A DNA stretch of 64,000 bases from Bacillota bacterium. Its GTDB lineage: Bacteria; Bacillota; Clostridia; Lachnospirales; Lachnospiraceae. Shown one piece after another: positions 16,306-25,864 of the stretch (positions within the stretch are counted from its first letter, which is position 1; each line of letters opens with the position of its first letter). Where the stretch lies: contig JAEZMV010000005.1 of NCBI GenBank assembly GCA_023414875.1, forward strand, positions 1 to 64,000, given 5' to 3'. A program made the translations under genes and the position numbers. The notes beneath the pieces are model-generated. The model had not been told where the DNA came from. It searched no databases and worked only from the letters and a program-made list of their open reading frames with translations.

Positions 16306-17147
16306 ACCGTTTTTCCTTTCTCATCATAATCGTCCAAGAAATTATATTCTGACTTTTTATCATGATAGCCTATAATTGTACTTAGGTTAACATCATGAAC
16401 GCTACGGAATATATTCATATCAATACTGGGATTCGTCTGCCGGAATTTTTTAATCAGTGCTTTCATTTCCTGACGTTTCGAGCCACCGCCACCATTATCG
16501 CATAACGTGCAGTTCTCGGTAAAACGGCAGGCACATTGAATAAACTGTAAATCGTTATATTGCTTCCAGGCCAGGATGTCCGCCTCTTTCACCAAATACA
16601 TCGGACGTATCAGCTCCATACCCGGATGGTTTGTACTGTGGAGCTTCGGCATCATAGTCTGAATTTGTCCACCATATAACATCCCCATGAGAATCGTCTC
16701 AATCACATCGTCAAAATGATGCCCCAGCGCAATCTTATTACAGCCCAGAGCCTGCGCTCTCTTATACAGATAACCTCTTCTCATTCTGGCACATAGATAG
16801 CAGGGAGATTCCTCAACTCCGGCAACTATATCAAAAATCTGTGTTTCAAATATATTGATCGGTATATCAAGTAGCTTTGCATTATTAATAATCGTCTGTT
16901 TGTTAATTTCATTATAACCCGGATCCATCACTAGGAACTCTAGGTCAAAGGGTATTTTACCGTGCCTTTGTACCTCCTGCATCAGCTTCGCCAGGAGCAT
17001 GGAATCCTTACCGCCGGAGATACATACAGCAATTTTATCTCCCTCTTTGATTAATTGATAATCATTTACACCATTAATGAATTTCTTCCACAGAGGTTTG
17101 CGGAATTTCTTTATAATACTTCTTTCTATTTCTTCAAAACGCTCCAT
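16299..17147 (-). CDS. TtcA-like PP-loop tRNA sulfurtransferase
   Basis: 282 residues. The PP-loop SGGKDSMLLAKLM (residues about 44-56) binds ATP to adenylate the tRNA base. The cysteine pair PCYLCARMRRGYLYKRA, GHHFDDVIETILMGM and a second cluster CACRFTENCTLC show the iron-sulfur type of thiolase related to TtcA (2-thiocytidine 32). Some clostridial relatives may act at other positions, so the exact base is uncertain. It lies between a cysteine desulfurase gene and tcdA, fitting sulfur delivery for tRNA modification. The start at 17147 has no strong ribosome-binding site visible beyond AAGTGG-like sequence. Confidence 0.85.
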   Translation of the reverse strand: MERFEEIERSIIKKFRKPLWKKFINGVNDYQLIKEGDKIAVCISGGKDSMLLAKLMQEVQRHGKIPFDLEFLVMDPGYNEINKQTIINNAKLLDIPINIFETQIFDIVAGVEESPCYLCARMRRGYLYKRAQALGCNKIALGHHFDDVIETILMGMLYGGQIQTMMPKLHSTNHPGMELIRPMYLVKEADILAWKQYNDLQFIQCACRFTENCTLCDNGGGGSKRQEMKALIKKFRQTNPSIDMNIFRSVHDVNLSTIIGYHDKKSEYNFLDDYDEKGKTVC

Positions 17148-17261
17148 ATTATTATACCACTTTCTATTTGTCTGACTATTTGTTATCTGCAGGTAAGTTT
17201 CTTATATCTGTAATTCTGATATCTTAATAAATCTCTGATAAATGATAGATGAGAAACTTTC

Positions 17262-18386
17262 TCATGATATGGTCAGGTTATCATAACACCTGGTAAATGC
17301 CTCAAGAAAGCTTTTAATTTCTTCCTTTGTAGTGAGATGACTAATACTAATTCTCCAGGAGCACATAGCATTCTTTTTATCCTTCGAAACAGCGTAAACC
17401 GGCCTGGAGGGTGAACCGGGAACCGAACAAGCAGACTTAACCGATACACATATCCCTTCCTGTTCCAGAGCATTCGTAAACACCCCTGCTTTTACTCCCT
17501 GTACACTGATATTTAATATATGGGGAACGGAATAATCGGTACTGTTTATTTTTACTTTCTTAAACTTTTTTAGATGACTTTGGATTTCATCATTGAATAC
17601 TTTTATTTTATTATAACGTTCCTTTTGATTTAGTAAAGCTAACTCCAGTGCTTTATCAATCGAAGCTGCTAAACCTAAGGCAGGTGTTCCGCTACGATAT
17701 ATTGTAGTACTAGTACCACCATGTATCAGAGGTTCCAGTACGATATTTTCCTTTTTAATTAACACCCCACAGCCATTTAAGCCAAAAAACTTATGAGGTG
17801 TAAACGTCATACAGTCAGCAATATCGGGCAATACCGGAATTTTTCCTACAGCCTGAGTGGCATCCGTGTGAAAATGGCAGTTAGGGTATTCTTCGAGGAT
17901 GTTAGCAATCGCTTCTATCGGCTGTCTTACACCTAATTCACTATCAACCATACAAACTGACACTAGTATTGTATCCTTTCTTAACAGCTCCCTGAAATGC
18001 TCTAAATCAATCAACCCTTCACTGGTTATATCAACCAGATCTATCTCATACCCCTGTGATTGCAGATAAGTTAAGGCTCCACTGACCGAAGGGTGTTCCA
18101 GACAAGTTGATATTATGTGTTTTCCACAATGTTTGTATGTCTGTACCAATCCCTTGATGGCTAAATTGTTTGCCTCACTCGCACCCGAAGTATATATTAT
18201 CTCCGGTGTTTTAACACCTAATAAACCTGCAATATGCTCCGTTAATTCATCGAATCTGGTTTTTGCTTCCCTTCCTAAGCTATGAGCAGAGTTAGGATTC
18301 GCAATATAACGGTTACTTTCTTCCATAAAACAGCTCATAACCTCCTGATCAACCGGAGTATTAGCCGCATAATCCATATATATCAT
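17262..18386 (-). CDS. Cysteine desulfurase (NifS/IscS-like, class V aminotransferase fold)
   Basis: 374 residues. It is a PLP enzyme that takes sulfur from cysteine as a persulfide. Key segments: MDYAANTPVDQEV at the N-terminus, IIYTSGASEANNLAIKG, HTDATQAVGKIPV, the PLP lysine in MTFTPHKFFGLNGCG near residue 199, and the sulfur-carrying cysteine in VSVKSACSVPG near 320. It lacks the long IscS-type tail for IscU binding and is nearest to the clostridial group that feeds tRNA thiolation. The TtcA-like gene follows after about 115 bases on the same strand, supporting that partnership. Confidence 0.9.
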   Translation of the reverse strand: MIYMDYAANTPVDQEVMSCFMEESNRYIANPNSAHSLGREAKTRFDELTEHIAGLLGVKTPEIIYTSGASEANNLAIKGLVQTYKHCGKHIISTCLEHPSVSGALTYLQSQGYEIDLVDITSEGLIDLEHFRELLRKDTILVSVCMVDSELGVRQPIEAIANILEEYPNCHFHTDATQAVGKIPVLPDIADCMTFTPHKFFGLNGCGVLIKKENIVLEPLIHGGTSTTIYRSGTPALGLAASIDKALELALLNQKERYNKIKVFNDEIQSHLKKFKKVKINSTDYSVPHILNISVQGVKAGVFTNALEQEGICVSVKSACSVPGSPSRPVYAVSKDKKNAMCSWRISISHLTTKEEIKSFLEAFTRCYDNLTIS

Positions 18387-18491
18387 AAAACCACCTATCT
18401 TTCACAAAAACAACAGTAGTATTACTATAATTCGTATTTCCTACTATGTCAATGGAATATGTAGATTTGCAGAATGAGTAAAATGTGAAAC

Positions 18492-18545
18492 AAAAAAACT
18501 GTCCCCTTCGACTCTTAATGATAAGAGTAACGAACGAGACAGTTT
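18492..18545 (-). terminator. Terminator of the rubredoxin gene
   Basis: AAACTGTC/GACAGTTT arms (18496-18545) with an inner ACTCTTA/TAAGAGT-like stem, followed by a run of T on the minus strand. Confidence 0.9.
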
Positions 18546-18558
18546 CCTACTTTAATAT

Positions 18559-18717
18559 TTACACTTCCTCAAATGCATCCTTGCCAACGCCGCATACCGG
18601 ACAAACCCAATCTTCAGGAATATCTTCCCATTTGGTTCCGGGTGCAATACCACTGTCAGGATCACCTAATGCTTCATCATAGATATAGCCGCATGCAGTA
18701 CATTCAAACTTTTTCAT
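18559..18717 (-). CDS. Rubredoxin
   Basis: 52 residues, too short for a standard 60-codon cut-off but clear. Rubredoxin is a cytoplasmic one-electron carrier with a single iron held by four cysteines; in anaerobes it serves oxygen and superoxide detoxification. Both binding loops are present, FECTACGYIYDE (Cys 6 and 9) and WVCPVCGVGKDAFE (Cys 39 and 42), along with the typical DSGIAPGTKWEDIPEDW in between. GGAGG lies eight bases before the ATG. It is monocistronic with a strong terminator, and next to ferritin on the other strand, together suggesting an iron and oxidative-stress corner. Confidence 0.97.
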   Translation of the reverse strand: MKKFECTACGYIYDEALGDPDSGIAPGTKWEDIPEDWVCPVCGVGKDAFEEV

Positions 18718-18931
18718 ATAATAACCTCCATTCTTAATGTAGTTTAATCATGTCGTTACATAAATATGTATACCACAAAATATGAAAAATCTCAAGAATA
18801 AAAATCATATTAATATCCACAAATGGCAAATGATATGTTATAATATTTTTAGCTGAGGACTACTACCCTGTATCAGTCATAAGCTTCATGTTAATACTAC
18901 AAATAATATCTAGAAGAAAGGTGATTATCCT

Positions 18932-19447
18932 ATGCTGAACCAAGAAGTTGTTAAATTATTAAACGAACAAATCAATAAGGAGTTTTATTCTGCTTATCTT
19001 TACATGGACATGGCTAATTATTATGCCGATCAAAGCCTGAACGGATTTGAACATTGGTTTTTCGTACAAATGCAAGAAGAAAGGGATCATGCTTTATTAT
19101 TCCGTCAATATTTGTTAAACAATGGAGAAGCTGTAACGCTGGACGCTATCGCTGCTCCTGACAAGACATACCTTACGTTCCGTGATCCCCTGGTGCTCGC
19201 TTTGGAGCATGAACAGTTCGTAACCGCTTCCATCAATACAATTTATGAAGCTGCCTACAAAAATAAAGATTTTCGTACAATGCAATTCTTAGACTGGTTT
19301 ATTAAAGAGCAAGGTGAGGAAGAGAAAAATGCCGATGATAATGTCAAGAAATTTGACTTATTTGCAAGTGATCCAAAGGGCTTATATATGCTGGATAATG
19401 AGTTTAAAGCACGTATGTACAATCCTCCATCCTTAGTATTAGAATAG
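18932..19447 (+). CDS. ftnA: Non-haem bacterial ferritin (FtnA-like)
   Basis: 171 residues. It forms a 24-subunit shell that oxidises Fe(II) and stores Fe(III). Ferroxidase-centre residues are visible: the Glu in NKEFYSAYLYMDMA (Glu17), the Glu/His pair in MQEERDHALLF (about 50 and 53), and the Glu/Gln-containing LEHEQF and FIKEQGEEEK further on. The helix-bundle length is normal. A good ribosome-binding site (GAAAGGTG) precedes the ATG, and a terminator follows at 19498. It is single and divergent from the rubredoxin gene. Confidence 0.95.
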   Translation: MLNQEVVKLLNEQINKEFYSAYLYMDMANYYADQSLNGFEHWFFVQMQEERDHALLFRQYLLNNGEAVTLDAIAAPDKTYLTFRDPLVLALEHEQFVTASINTIYEAAYKNKDFRTMQFLDWFIKEQGEEEKNADDNVKKFDLFASDPKGLYMLDNEFKARMYNPPSLVLE

Positions 19448-19497
19448 GTATTAGCGAAACTTAATAACTTAATTATTTTTGAATAGTAAATACAATA

Positions 19498-19551
19498 AGA
19501 AAGAGGCTGTCTCCTTCCGATTGAAATCCGGATGAACGCAGCCTCTTTCTT
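19498..19551 (+). terminator. Terminator between ferritin and chemoreceptor genes
   Basis: AGAAAGAGGCTG pairs with CAGCCTCTTTCT (19498-19509 with 19539-19550). T and A tracts on both sides suggest it works for the convergent chemoreceptor gene as well. Confidence 0.85.
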
Positions 19552-19580
19552 ATGTTGCACTATTAAATTATTATCGAAAG

Positions 19581-21614
19581 CTATAGTTTGAACTTATTGA
19601 TGAGGGACTGCATTCTCTGTGCTAATTCCGTTAGGTTTTCACTTGAGCTCGCAATTTCTTCCATAGATGCAGTTTGCTCCTCCATGGAAGCTGATGCTTC
19701 TTGAGTTCCTGCAGCATTCTCCTCAGCGATTGCTGTAAGTGACCGCATCGTATCCAGAATGTTTTCTTTCGCTTCTCCCATTTCTGTACTTGATATATTC
19801 AGCTGTTCCACTGAAAGCAGTGTCTGCTTCATAGCTTCTGCAATAAACGAATATTTCTCCTTATTCTGTTTTACATGTTCTGACTGTTCTTTACTGATAG
19901 CAATTAGACGCTTCATCGTAAGGACTGCGTTTTCTACATTTCCTTGTAATTCTTTGACTACTTCATCAATAGAGGCTGTTGATGACGCTGATTGAGCTGC
20001 CAGCTTCTTGATTTCATCCGCTACGACTGCAAAGCCTTTTCCGTGTTCCCCTGCCCTAGCTGCCTCAATCGAAGCATTTAAAGACAATAGATTGGTTTGT
20101 CCTGCAATGGAGGCAATGACATTACTTGCTTGTCCTATCTTATCTGAACTCTCATTCGTTTTCAGAATGACATCATATATCTCCTTGGTAGCCTTATCAC
20201 TTTCCTTTGTAATCTGGCTAAGCTTTTCTATATCCGACAAGCCTTCATTTACTACCTCAGATACTTTATTGGAAGAATCATTGAGTTGTTTCATATTGAT
20301 TAGATCGACTTCAATGATTTCGCCTAATTTCATTGCTTTCGCAGATCCTTCTTCTGTATTTTTTGCCTGCTCAGAAGCACCATGTGCAATTTCTTCTACG
20401 GTCCTTGATACCTCTTCTGCAGAAGATGCTGCTTGTTGTGATGTAGCAGTAAGCTCCTCCGATATCGCTGCCACCTGTTCTGAGGATGCCATCGTATCTT
20501 CAATAATATCTCGAAGATTAATAATTATATTTTGCAAAGCATTGGATAGATACCCGACTTCATCCTTTTTCTTAAGATACTTGGGGGGGAGGTTTTCCGT
20601 GATATCCAGATCTGCAACTTTCTTAGCATGCTTTACAGATACGATAATTGGTTTGGTAATCGAATTACCGATAAAAACAACAAGAACTACTCCTATGATA
20701 AAAGCATTAAAAATATTAAGTAAGATTGCTTTTTGAATTTTTGGAATAGCATTCAATACTTCTTTTTCATCTGCCGTGATTACTAGGAACCACTCGGTAC
20801 CTGCAACCGGTGCAAAACCGGCATATAACTTCTTACCATTAAAGCTATAGTCATAAACTCCTTGCTTCTGTTTCAATATTTGTTCGGATAAAGCTGCTGC
20901 TGATTTCTGACTGGGATCCTGCTCCGCATTCTTTATTGGATTAAATTGACTTAATACCATCTCTCTATTCGGATGTGATATTATGGTTCCACTTGAATCA
21001 ATCATAAATGCATAACCGCTTTTTCCAAAGCCTAAATCATCGGTGATATTACTTAATTCCTCACCTGAAGCACGCCCAATTAATGCTCCTACGATTTTTT
21101 CTTCCTCAAATATTGGAGCTGCAAACATCAGTACAACTTCATTGGTTACTTTACTGAGAATAAGATTTGAAACATTATGCTCTCCCTTTAATGCTCGTTG
21201 AACATAATCTCTATCCCCCAACTCTGCGGTGGTGCCATCCGTATATTTAGCATTTCCATCCGGAGTTACTACAGCAAGTGCCAAAAATTCAGTATTGACT
21301 TGCTGATCTTGTAAGAATTTCTTTTGAGTTTCCCAATCCATGCTCTTTACTTCTTTAAATTCTGAAAGCATCTTAATGCTATTCGTATGTAGCTTAATAT
21401 CCAGTAGAACCAGTTCCCCACCAGCAACTGCTTGAGAAGTAATTGCTTCTTCAGCCTCCTTTGTCAATGCATCACTTGCCTTATGCTGCGATATTAGTCC
21501 TATAGAAGCTGATGTAAGTAAACTCAATAACGAAAAATAAATAACAAGCCTTGACCTGATGCTGTTCATAGGATTCATTTGTAAAATCCCAATTGCTTTT
21601 TTAATTAAATTCAT
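19581..21614 (-). CDS. Methyl-accepting chemotaxis protein (Cache sensor)
   Basis: 677 residues, full-length transmembrane receptor. A first membrane helix (about 22-44) is followed by an extracytoplasmic double-Cache-like sensor (45-285: GDRDYVQRALKGEHNVSN, DSSGTIISHPNREMVLSQF), a second helix (about 292-315), a HAMP domain and a long cytoplasmic signalling coiled coil. The tip reads RAGEHGKGFAVVADEIKKLA, the CheA/CheW-contact region. It should bind a small ligand outside and modulate CheA. Upstream on the same transcript is a c-di-GMP-I riboswitch with a terminator, so expression responds to cyclic di-GMP. No other chemotaxis gene is nearby. Confidence 0.95.
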   Translation of the reverse strand: MNLIKKAIGILQMNPMNSIRSRLVIYFSLLSLLTSASIGLISQHKASDALTKEAEEAITSQAVAGGELVLLDIKLHTNSIKMLSEFKEVKSMDWETQKKFLQDQQVNTEFLALAVVTPDGNAKYTDGTTAELGDRDYVQRALKGEHNVSNLILSKVTNEVVLMFAAPIFEEEKIVGALIGRASGEELSNITDDLGFGKSGYAFMIDSSGTIISHPNREMVLSQFNPIKNAEQDPSQKSAAALSEQILKQKQGVYDYSFNGKKLYAGFAPVAGTEWFLVITADEKEVLNAIPKIQKAILLNIFNAFIIGVVLVVFIGNSITKPIIVSVKHAKKVADLDITENLPPKYLKKKDEVGYLSNALQNIIINLRDIIEDTMASSEQVAAISEELTATSQQAASSAEEVSRTVEEIAHGASEQAKNTEEGSAKAMKLGEIIEVDLINMKQLNDSSNKVSEVVNEGLSDIEKLSQITKESDKATKEIYDVILKTNESSDKIGQASNVIASIAGQTNLLSLNASIEAARAGEHGKGFAVVADEIKKLAAQSASSTASIDEVVKELQGNVENAVLTMKRLIAISKEQSEHVKQNKEKYSFIAEAMKQTLLSVEQLNISSTEMGEAKENILDTMRSLTAIAEENAAGTQEASASMEEQTASMEEIASSSENLTELAQRMQSLINKFKL

Positions 21615-21713
21615 TTTCTCTTACCCCTTATTTTTGTTAGATTTAAAGTTTTTTGCATGCCAATCAACAGTGATATATCTTTATGTTCTATCTCACAGAT
21701 GTAATCAACCGAT

Positions 21714-21748
21714 AAGAAAAAGAAAAAGGATAACCCTAAAGGCTACCC
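21714..21748 (-). terminator. Riboswitch expression-platform terminator
   Basis: GGGTAGCC and GGTTATCC arms (21728-21748, with two G-U pairs) are followed on the minus strand by TTTTTCTTTTTC. It lies between the c-di-GMP aptamer and the chemoreceptor start, as expected for transcriptional control. Confidence 0.8.
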
Positions 21749-21768
21749 ATTCCACATAAGCTTCATAA

Positions 21769-21850
21769 GGTAACCCGACTATCATATCATCACTGACTTA
21801 GACTCGTAGCTTTGCGTCACCACCTTTCAATGGTTTTGCCATTATCAAAT
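21769..21850 (-). promoter_or_regulatory. Cyclic di-GMP-I riboswitch (GEMM) aptamer
   Basis: On the minus strand the conserved core is present in order: GGCAAAACC, a GAAA tetraloop (ATTGAAAGGT), GACGCAAAGC, then ACGAGTCTAAG, and the closing TAGTCGGGTTACC. This is the GEMM/c-di-GMP-I consensus. It lies about 150 bases upstream of the chemoreceptor gene. A downstream hairpin plus T-run suggests transcription control; whether ligand turns the gene on or off cannot be told by eye. Confidence 0.85.
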
Positions 21851-21975
21851 GTATAAATTTTTTTAATTATTTTAAAATAGATATTAACATTAATCAGATC
21901 GTAAATCAATCAAAATATTTTATAATTATACTATTTTCGACTATTTGTTGCATAAATTTACATTTTAGTATCAAA

Positions 21976-22020
21976 TAAGACTGTCTTTTGTTATAATAAT
22001 ATTAACAAAAGACAGTCTTA
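21976..22020 (-). terminator. Terminator of xylA
   Basis: A near-perfect 18-bp stem with TAAGACTGTCTTTTGTTA as one arm spans 21976-22020, 40 bases past the xylA stop. Flanking T/A runs allow function in both directions. Confidence 0.85.
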
Positions 22021-22060
22021 TAAGTTTTATACCTTAAATAACCTTAATAGGTAGATATCA

Positions 22061-23377
22061 TTACTTCGTTTCTAAAATATACTGGTTCAGGATAGTCTCT
22101 AGCATTTCCTGTCTGCCGGACTTATTCGGAGTAGTTCCATTTGCTAATGCATAAGCTTCTAACTCCTTGAAGCCTACCTTGCCTTCTACGATATCCTTAC
22201 CGATACCATCCTTATAGCTTGCATAACGCTCTGCTTTGAAGTTCTCGAATACACCATCTTCAATTAACTTAGCTGCAACCTTTAAGCCCTTAGCAAATGC
22301 ATCCATACCTGCTATATATGCATAGAATAAATCGTCATCCTGGAAGGAAGCACGACGTACCTTAGAGTCAAAGTTCAAACCACCCTTAGTTAAGCCACCT
22401 GCTAGCAGAATTTCGTACATAGCTAAAGTTGTATCATAAACATTCGTAGGGAATTGATCAGTATCCCATCCAAGCATCGGATCACCGGTATTAGCATCCA
22501 CACTACCAAGTACACCATTAATTCTACTCATGTTTAATTCATGCTGGAAGGTGTGCTGTGCTAAGGTTGCATGATTTGCTTCGATGTTCATCTTGAAGTA
22601 ATCCTGAAGGTTATATTTTCTTAAGAAGGAAAGTACAGTCTGTGCATCAAAATCATACTGATGTTTTGTAGGTTCCTTCGGCTTGGGCTCGATTAAGAAT
22701 TGACCGGTGAAACCGATTTCTTTTGCGTAATCTACCGCCATCTGAAGTAATCTCGCAAGATTATCTAATTCTAAACCGGTATCTGTATTGAGTAAGGTTT
22801 CATAACCTTCACGTCCACCCCAGAATACATAGTTTTCGCCACCTAATTCCTTGGTGATCTCCATAGCTTTTTTAATCTGAGCTGCAGCATATGCAAATAC
22901 AGTTGCATTACAGGAAGTACCTGCACCATGAACAAATTTGTCATCGCTGAAGGCATTGGTGGTACCCCATAAGCACTTAATTCCGGTACGAGCCATTTCT
23001 TCTTTGATTACAACTACAATTTCATCTAATCTTTTATTGGTCTCTTCTAATGTTTTTGCTCTTGGAGCGATATCCTGGTCATGGAAACAGAAGAAAGGTA
23101 TCTGCATTTTTTCCATAAACTCAAAAGCTGCATGAACTCTCTCCTTAGCTTTTTCCATTGCATCAGCAGTATTATCCCAGTCACGATACATTGTGGCACC
23201 GCCAAAAGGATCATTACCCATATATGTTAGCGTATGCCAATAAGACATGGCAAAACGGCAATGCTCCTTCATTGACTTGCCCATTACTACCTCCTCAGGA
23301 TTGTAGTACTTAAATGCAAGTGTATTTTTACTTTGTGGGCCTTCGTATTGGATTTTTCCAATATTAAAATAAGACAT
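22061..23377 (-). CDS. xylA: Xylose isomerase
   Basis: 438 residues, class II length. The TIM-barrel enzyme interconverts D-xylose and D-xylulose (and glucose/fructose slowly) using two divalent metals. Catalytic His is in FFCFHDQDIAPRA near residue 100; metal ligands lie in QFLIEPKPKEPTKHQYD, NIEANHATLAQHTFQHE, and GSVDANTGDPMLGWDTDQFP. Start ATG has GGAGG upstream. It stands alone, with its own promoter region (23378-23607, where nothing else is seen) and terminator; xylulokinase is not adjacent. It indicates growth on plant pentoses. Confidence 0.97.
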   Translation of the reverse strand: MSYFNIGKIQYEGPQSKNTLAFKYYNPEEVVMGKSMKEHCRFAMSYWHTLTYMGNDPFGGATMYRDWDNTADAMEKAKERVHAAFEFMEKMQIPFFCFHDQDIAPRAKTLEETNKRLDEIVVVIKEEMARTGIKCLWGTTNAFSDDKFVHGAGTSCNATVFAYAAAQIKKAMEITKELGGENYVFWGGREGYETLLNTDTGLELDNLARLLQMAVDYAKEIGFTGQFLIEPKPKEPTKHQYDFDAQTVLSFLRKYNLQDYFKMNIEANHATLAQHTFQHELNMSRINGVLGSVDANTGDPMLGWDTDQFPTNVYDTTLAMYEILLAGGLTKGGLNFDSKVRRASFQDDDLFYAYIAGMDAFAKGLKVAAKLIEDGVFENFKAERYASYKDGIGKDIVEGKVGFKELEAYALANGTTPNKSGRQEMLETILNQYILETK

Positions 23378-23607
23378 GTTAATTTCCTCCTTTATAATAG
23401 TTGAAACCGTATCCCTTTTTATGGAATATAGTCATATGTAATATCCAATATTATTATAATATTATTTTAAAAATAATACAATAACAATTTGTAAACTTAT
23501 TAAACTAATTATGATAAAACTGTCATTAGTGATTAAAAATTCAGGGAAAAAGGCATTATCGGTAGAATTAGTATCCCCATTCAACCACACCGAATTTCAT
23601 CCTTCTA

Positions 23608-24771
23608 TTATTCTAATAATTTTTTGATATTAAGCAGCCCCCAGCCCTGCTTCTCCCAGTGCTGTCCAAGATCCACCGCGCAACTGCGCAGCTTCATTTT
23701 CACCTCTCTGTTTGTAAGCCCGGGATGAGCAGATAATAACAATGCAATTGCTCCCGAGACCACCGGAGTAGCCATTGAGGTACCGCTTTTTATGGTATAC
23801 ATCATTGGAGAATCACTGGCAACAAAACGTACATCTCCACTTTTTAAGCGTGTTGAATAACGACTGATATTACACGATATGATATTAGAACCGGGTGCAA
23901 CGATATCAGGCTTTTTGATACAAAAGGGTGTGGGACCTCTACCTGAATAGTCTTTAGAACGACCAGAGCCAAATACCTCCACAGCAACACTATCATCCGA
24001 AGATCCAACGGTGATAACCTTTCTGCTAATCCCCGGGGTCGAAATTGACATCGGTCCCGGACCATTATTTCCTGCGGCAACGACAACTACTATTCCATTA
24101 TCCCACACTGCATTTACTCCTTGGACCAACAATGAATTCTCATCCAGATTATCTTTCGAGGAGGTACCTACCGAAATATTAACAATTCTAATATTATATC
24201 TTTTACGATTATCAATAATCCATTGCAGCCCTGCAAGTACATCGGAGATATTTCCATCTCCTCGATGATCTAGAACCTTAACACCGATAAAATTACATTC
24301 CGGAGCTACCCCTTTGTATTTGCCCTTTGAAGAATAGCCGCTTCCGCCTATAATTCCGGCTACATGGGTACCATGACCATTATCATCATAAGGTTCCGTT
24401 TTGTGATTAATAAAATCTACAAATGCACTAACACGGTTTCCTCCCTCAATAAAATCCTTATGAAGGGAAATCCCCGTATCCACAATAGCTACACCGACAC
24501 CTTTTCCATGAAAGCCATGTTCATGTGCCCAGTGACTTTCAATGACATCTCCTACGCGATTCATTTGTGCTGTTATATAAGTATCCATTTCAACACTTAT
24601 AAGCCCATCCATGGATTTTAGATTCTCCAGTTGAGCTTCATCAACCTCTATCACATATGCATCTATCATTGGAAGTCTATATTTAATATAGCCCATATTC
24701 TCGATGGTCTGCCGTCTTTTCTCATATTCCTTACAATGCACAATCACCTGGACTTTATGCTTCCTTACCAT
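23608..24771 (-). CDS. Subtilisin-like serine protease (S8 family)
   Basis: 387 residues, no clear signal peptide. A short prodomain-like N-terminus (about 1-75) precedes the catalytic domain with all three triad motifs: VAIVDTGISLHKDF (Asp), DDNGHGTHVAGIIGG (His) and SGTSMATPVVSGAIALL (Ser), plus the oxyanion VVVVAAGNNGPG. It resembles the intracellular or minor clostridial subtilases rather than secreted degradative enzymes, because the first residues are basic (MVRKHKVQVIVHC) and not hydrophobic. Substrate unknown. The AraC gene lies 54 bases upstream on the same strand, perhaps cotranscribed. Confidence 0.93.
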   Translation of the reverse strand: MVRKHKVQVIVHCKEYEKRRQTIENMGYIKYRLPMIDAYVIEVDEAQLENLKSMDGLISVEMDTYITAQMNRVGDVIESHWAHEHGFHGKGVGVAIVDTGISLHKDFIEGGNRVSAFVDFINHKTEPYDDNGHGTHVAGIIGGSGYSSKGKYKGVAPECNFIGVKVLDHRGDGNISDVLAGLQWIIDNRKRYNIRIVNISVGTSSKDNLDENSLLVQGVNAVWDNGIVVVVAAGNNGPGPMSISTPGISRKVITVGSSDDSVAVEVFGSGRSKDYSGRGPTPFCIKKPDIVAPGSNIISCNISRYSTRLKSGDVRFVASDSPMMYTIKSGTSMATPVVSGAIALLLSAHPGLTNREVKMKLRSCAVDLGQHWEKQGWGLLNIKKLLE

Positions 24772-24825
24772 ACTAAAGCTCCACTGTCTTTTGTAATATC
24801 CTATTCTGACAGCTTTGCCAATATA

Positions 24826-25746
24826 CTACTTATTAATCCTTCTGTATTCTGATGGTGTATAATATAATTTCTTCTTAAACACTTTACTAAAATAACTGAT
24901 ATCGCCAAAGCCTGTCCTGTCACAGATCTCATCAACCGTTAAATTCGTATCCCTAAGTAATGTTGAGGCCATCCTCAATCGTAGTCCATTCAAATATTGG
25001 GCAACGGATTGTCCGGTATATTTCTTAAAATCGTTCAGCAAAGTTGTACGGTTGGTATGAAAGTTCTCTGCCAGCTTTTCAATCGTTATTTTCTGATTAT
25101 AACTGGATTGAAGATAATAGATAACATCTATTGCCATTCTCGAGTGCCCCTCTTTCAACATCTCGTGACTGTAGGCTTTCTCATCCTCCTGTCTTGCCAA
25201 ATAGAATAGAATCTCAAATAAGTAGGATCGACTTCTGCATGGCCAATACAAGGTATCCTGCTTAGCGAGCAAGTCCTTTAACAGTTGAATTTTATATTCA
25301 ATTCCTGTGGAATCAAGTGTATGTAAGGATAATATCTTCATTGTTGTTTCAGTTTCATATGAAAATTGTAGGATATAATATAAATCCTGTTGTTCTTGTA
25401 TTGTAAGGGATTTGCTTGATTTACTTAAAAATTCATAATTAAAATTGGAATTAATAGCAGATGGTTTAAACCATAAGATTTTTGCAGATTCTTCACTGAC
25501 ATTAAATATCTCTATCTTATCCTTCTCATTCATATAGATTGCACAGGCTCCGGTCAGTATAAATTCTTTACCGTTCAACATAAAATGACAGGGTCCGGTC
25601 TTAATATAAATTATTTTATAATAGTCTCCTGCCTCCAAACAATTTAGATCCGAAAGTCCTTCGGTTACCGAAATCGGAAGAATATATTGGTTATAATAAT
25701 TAAATCCAACGGTATAAAGCATAAAAAACACCTGCAATTCGCTCAA
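24826..25746 (-). CDS. AraC-family transcriptional regulator with N-terminal cupin-like sensor
   Basis: 306 residues. The C-terminal 100 residues form the double helix-turn-helix: KLAENFHTNRTTLLNDFKKY, then DEICDRTGFGDISYFSKVFKK and TPSEYRRINK, the AraC/XylS signature. The N-terminal half (about 20-110) has the beta-rich AraC-ligand pattern including CHFMLNGKEFILTGACAIY. The effector is unknown. It lies between a cupin gene and the S8 protease gene, all minus strand. It could control either, but no operator was identified. Confidence 0.9.
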   Translation of the reverse strand: MSELQVFFMLYTVGFNYYNQYILPISVTEGLSDLNCLEAGDYYKIIYIKTGPCHFMLNGKEFILTGACAIYMNEKDKIEIFNVSEESAKILWFKPSAINSNFNYEFLSKSSKSLTIQEQQDLYYILQFSYETETTMKILSLHTLDSTGIEYKIQLLKDLLAKQDTLYWPCRSRSYLFEILFYLARQEDEKAYSHEMLKEGHSRMAIDVIYYLQSSYNQKITIEKLAENFHTNRTTLLNDFKKYTGQSVAQYLNGLRLRMASTLLRDTNLTVDEICDRTGFGDISYFSKVFKKKLYYTPSEYRRINK

Positions 25747-25864
25747 ATATTTACCAATATTATAAACGATTGCAGGTGTCTTGTAAATGATTTGTCGAAA
25801 ATTGTTTTATCCGTACTTATGAAGATTTAGTAACTTGTATACCGTTAATTTGGTAGTTGGTAAA

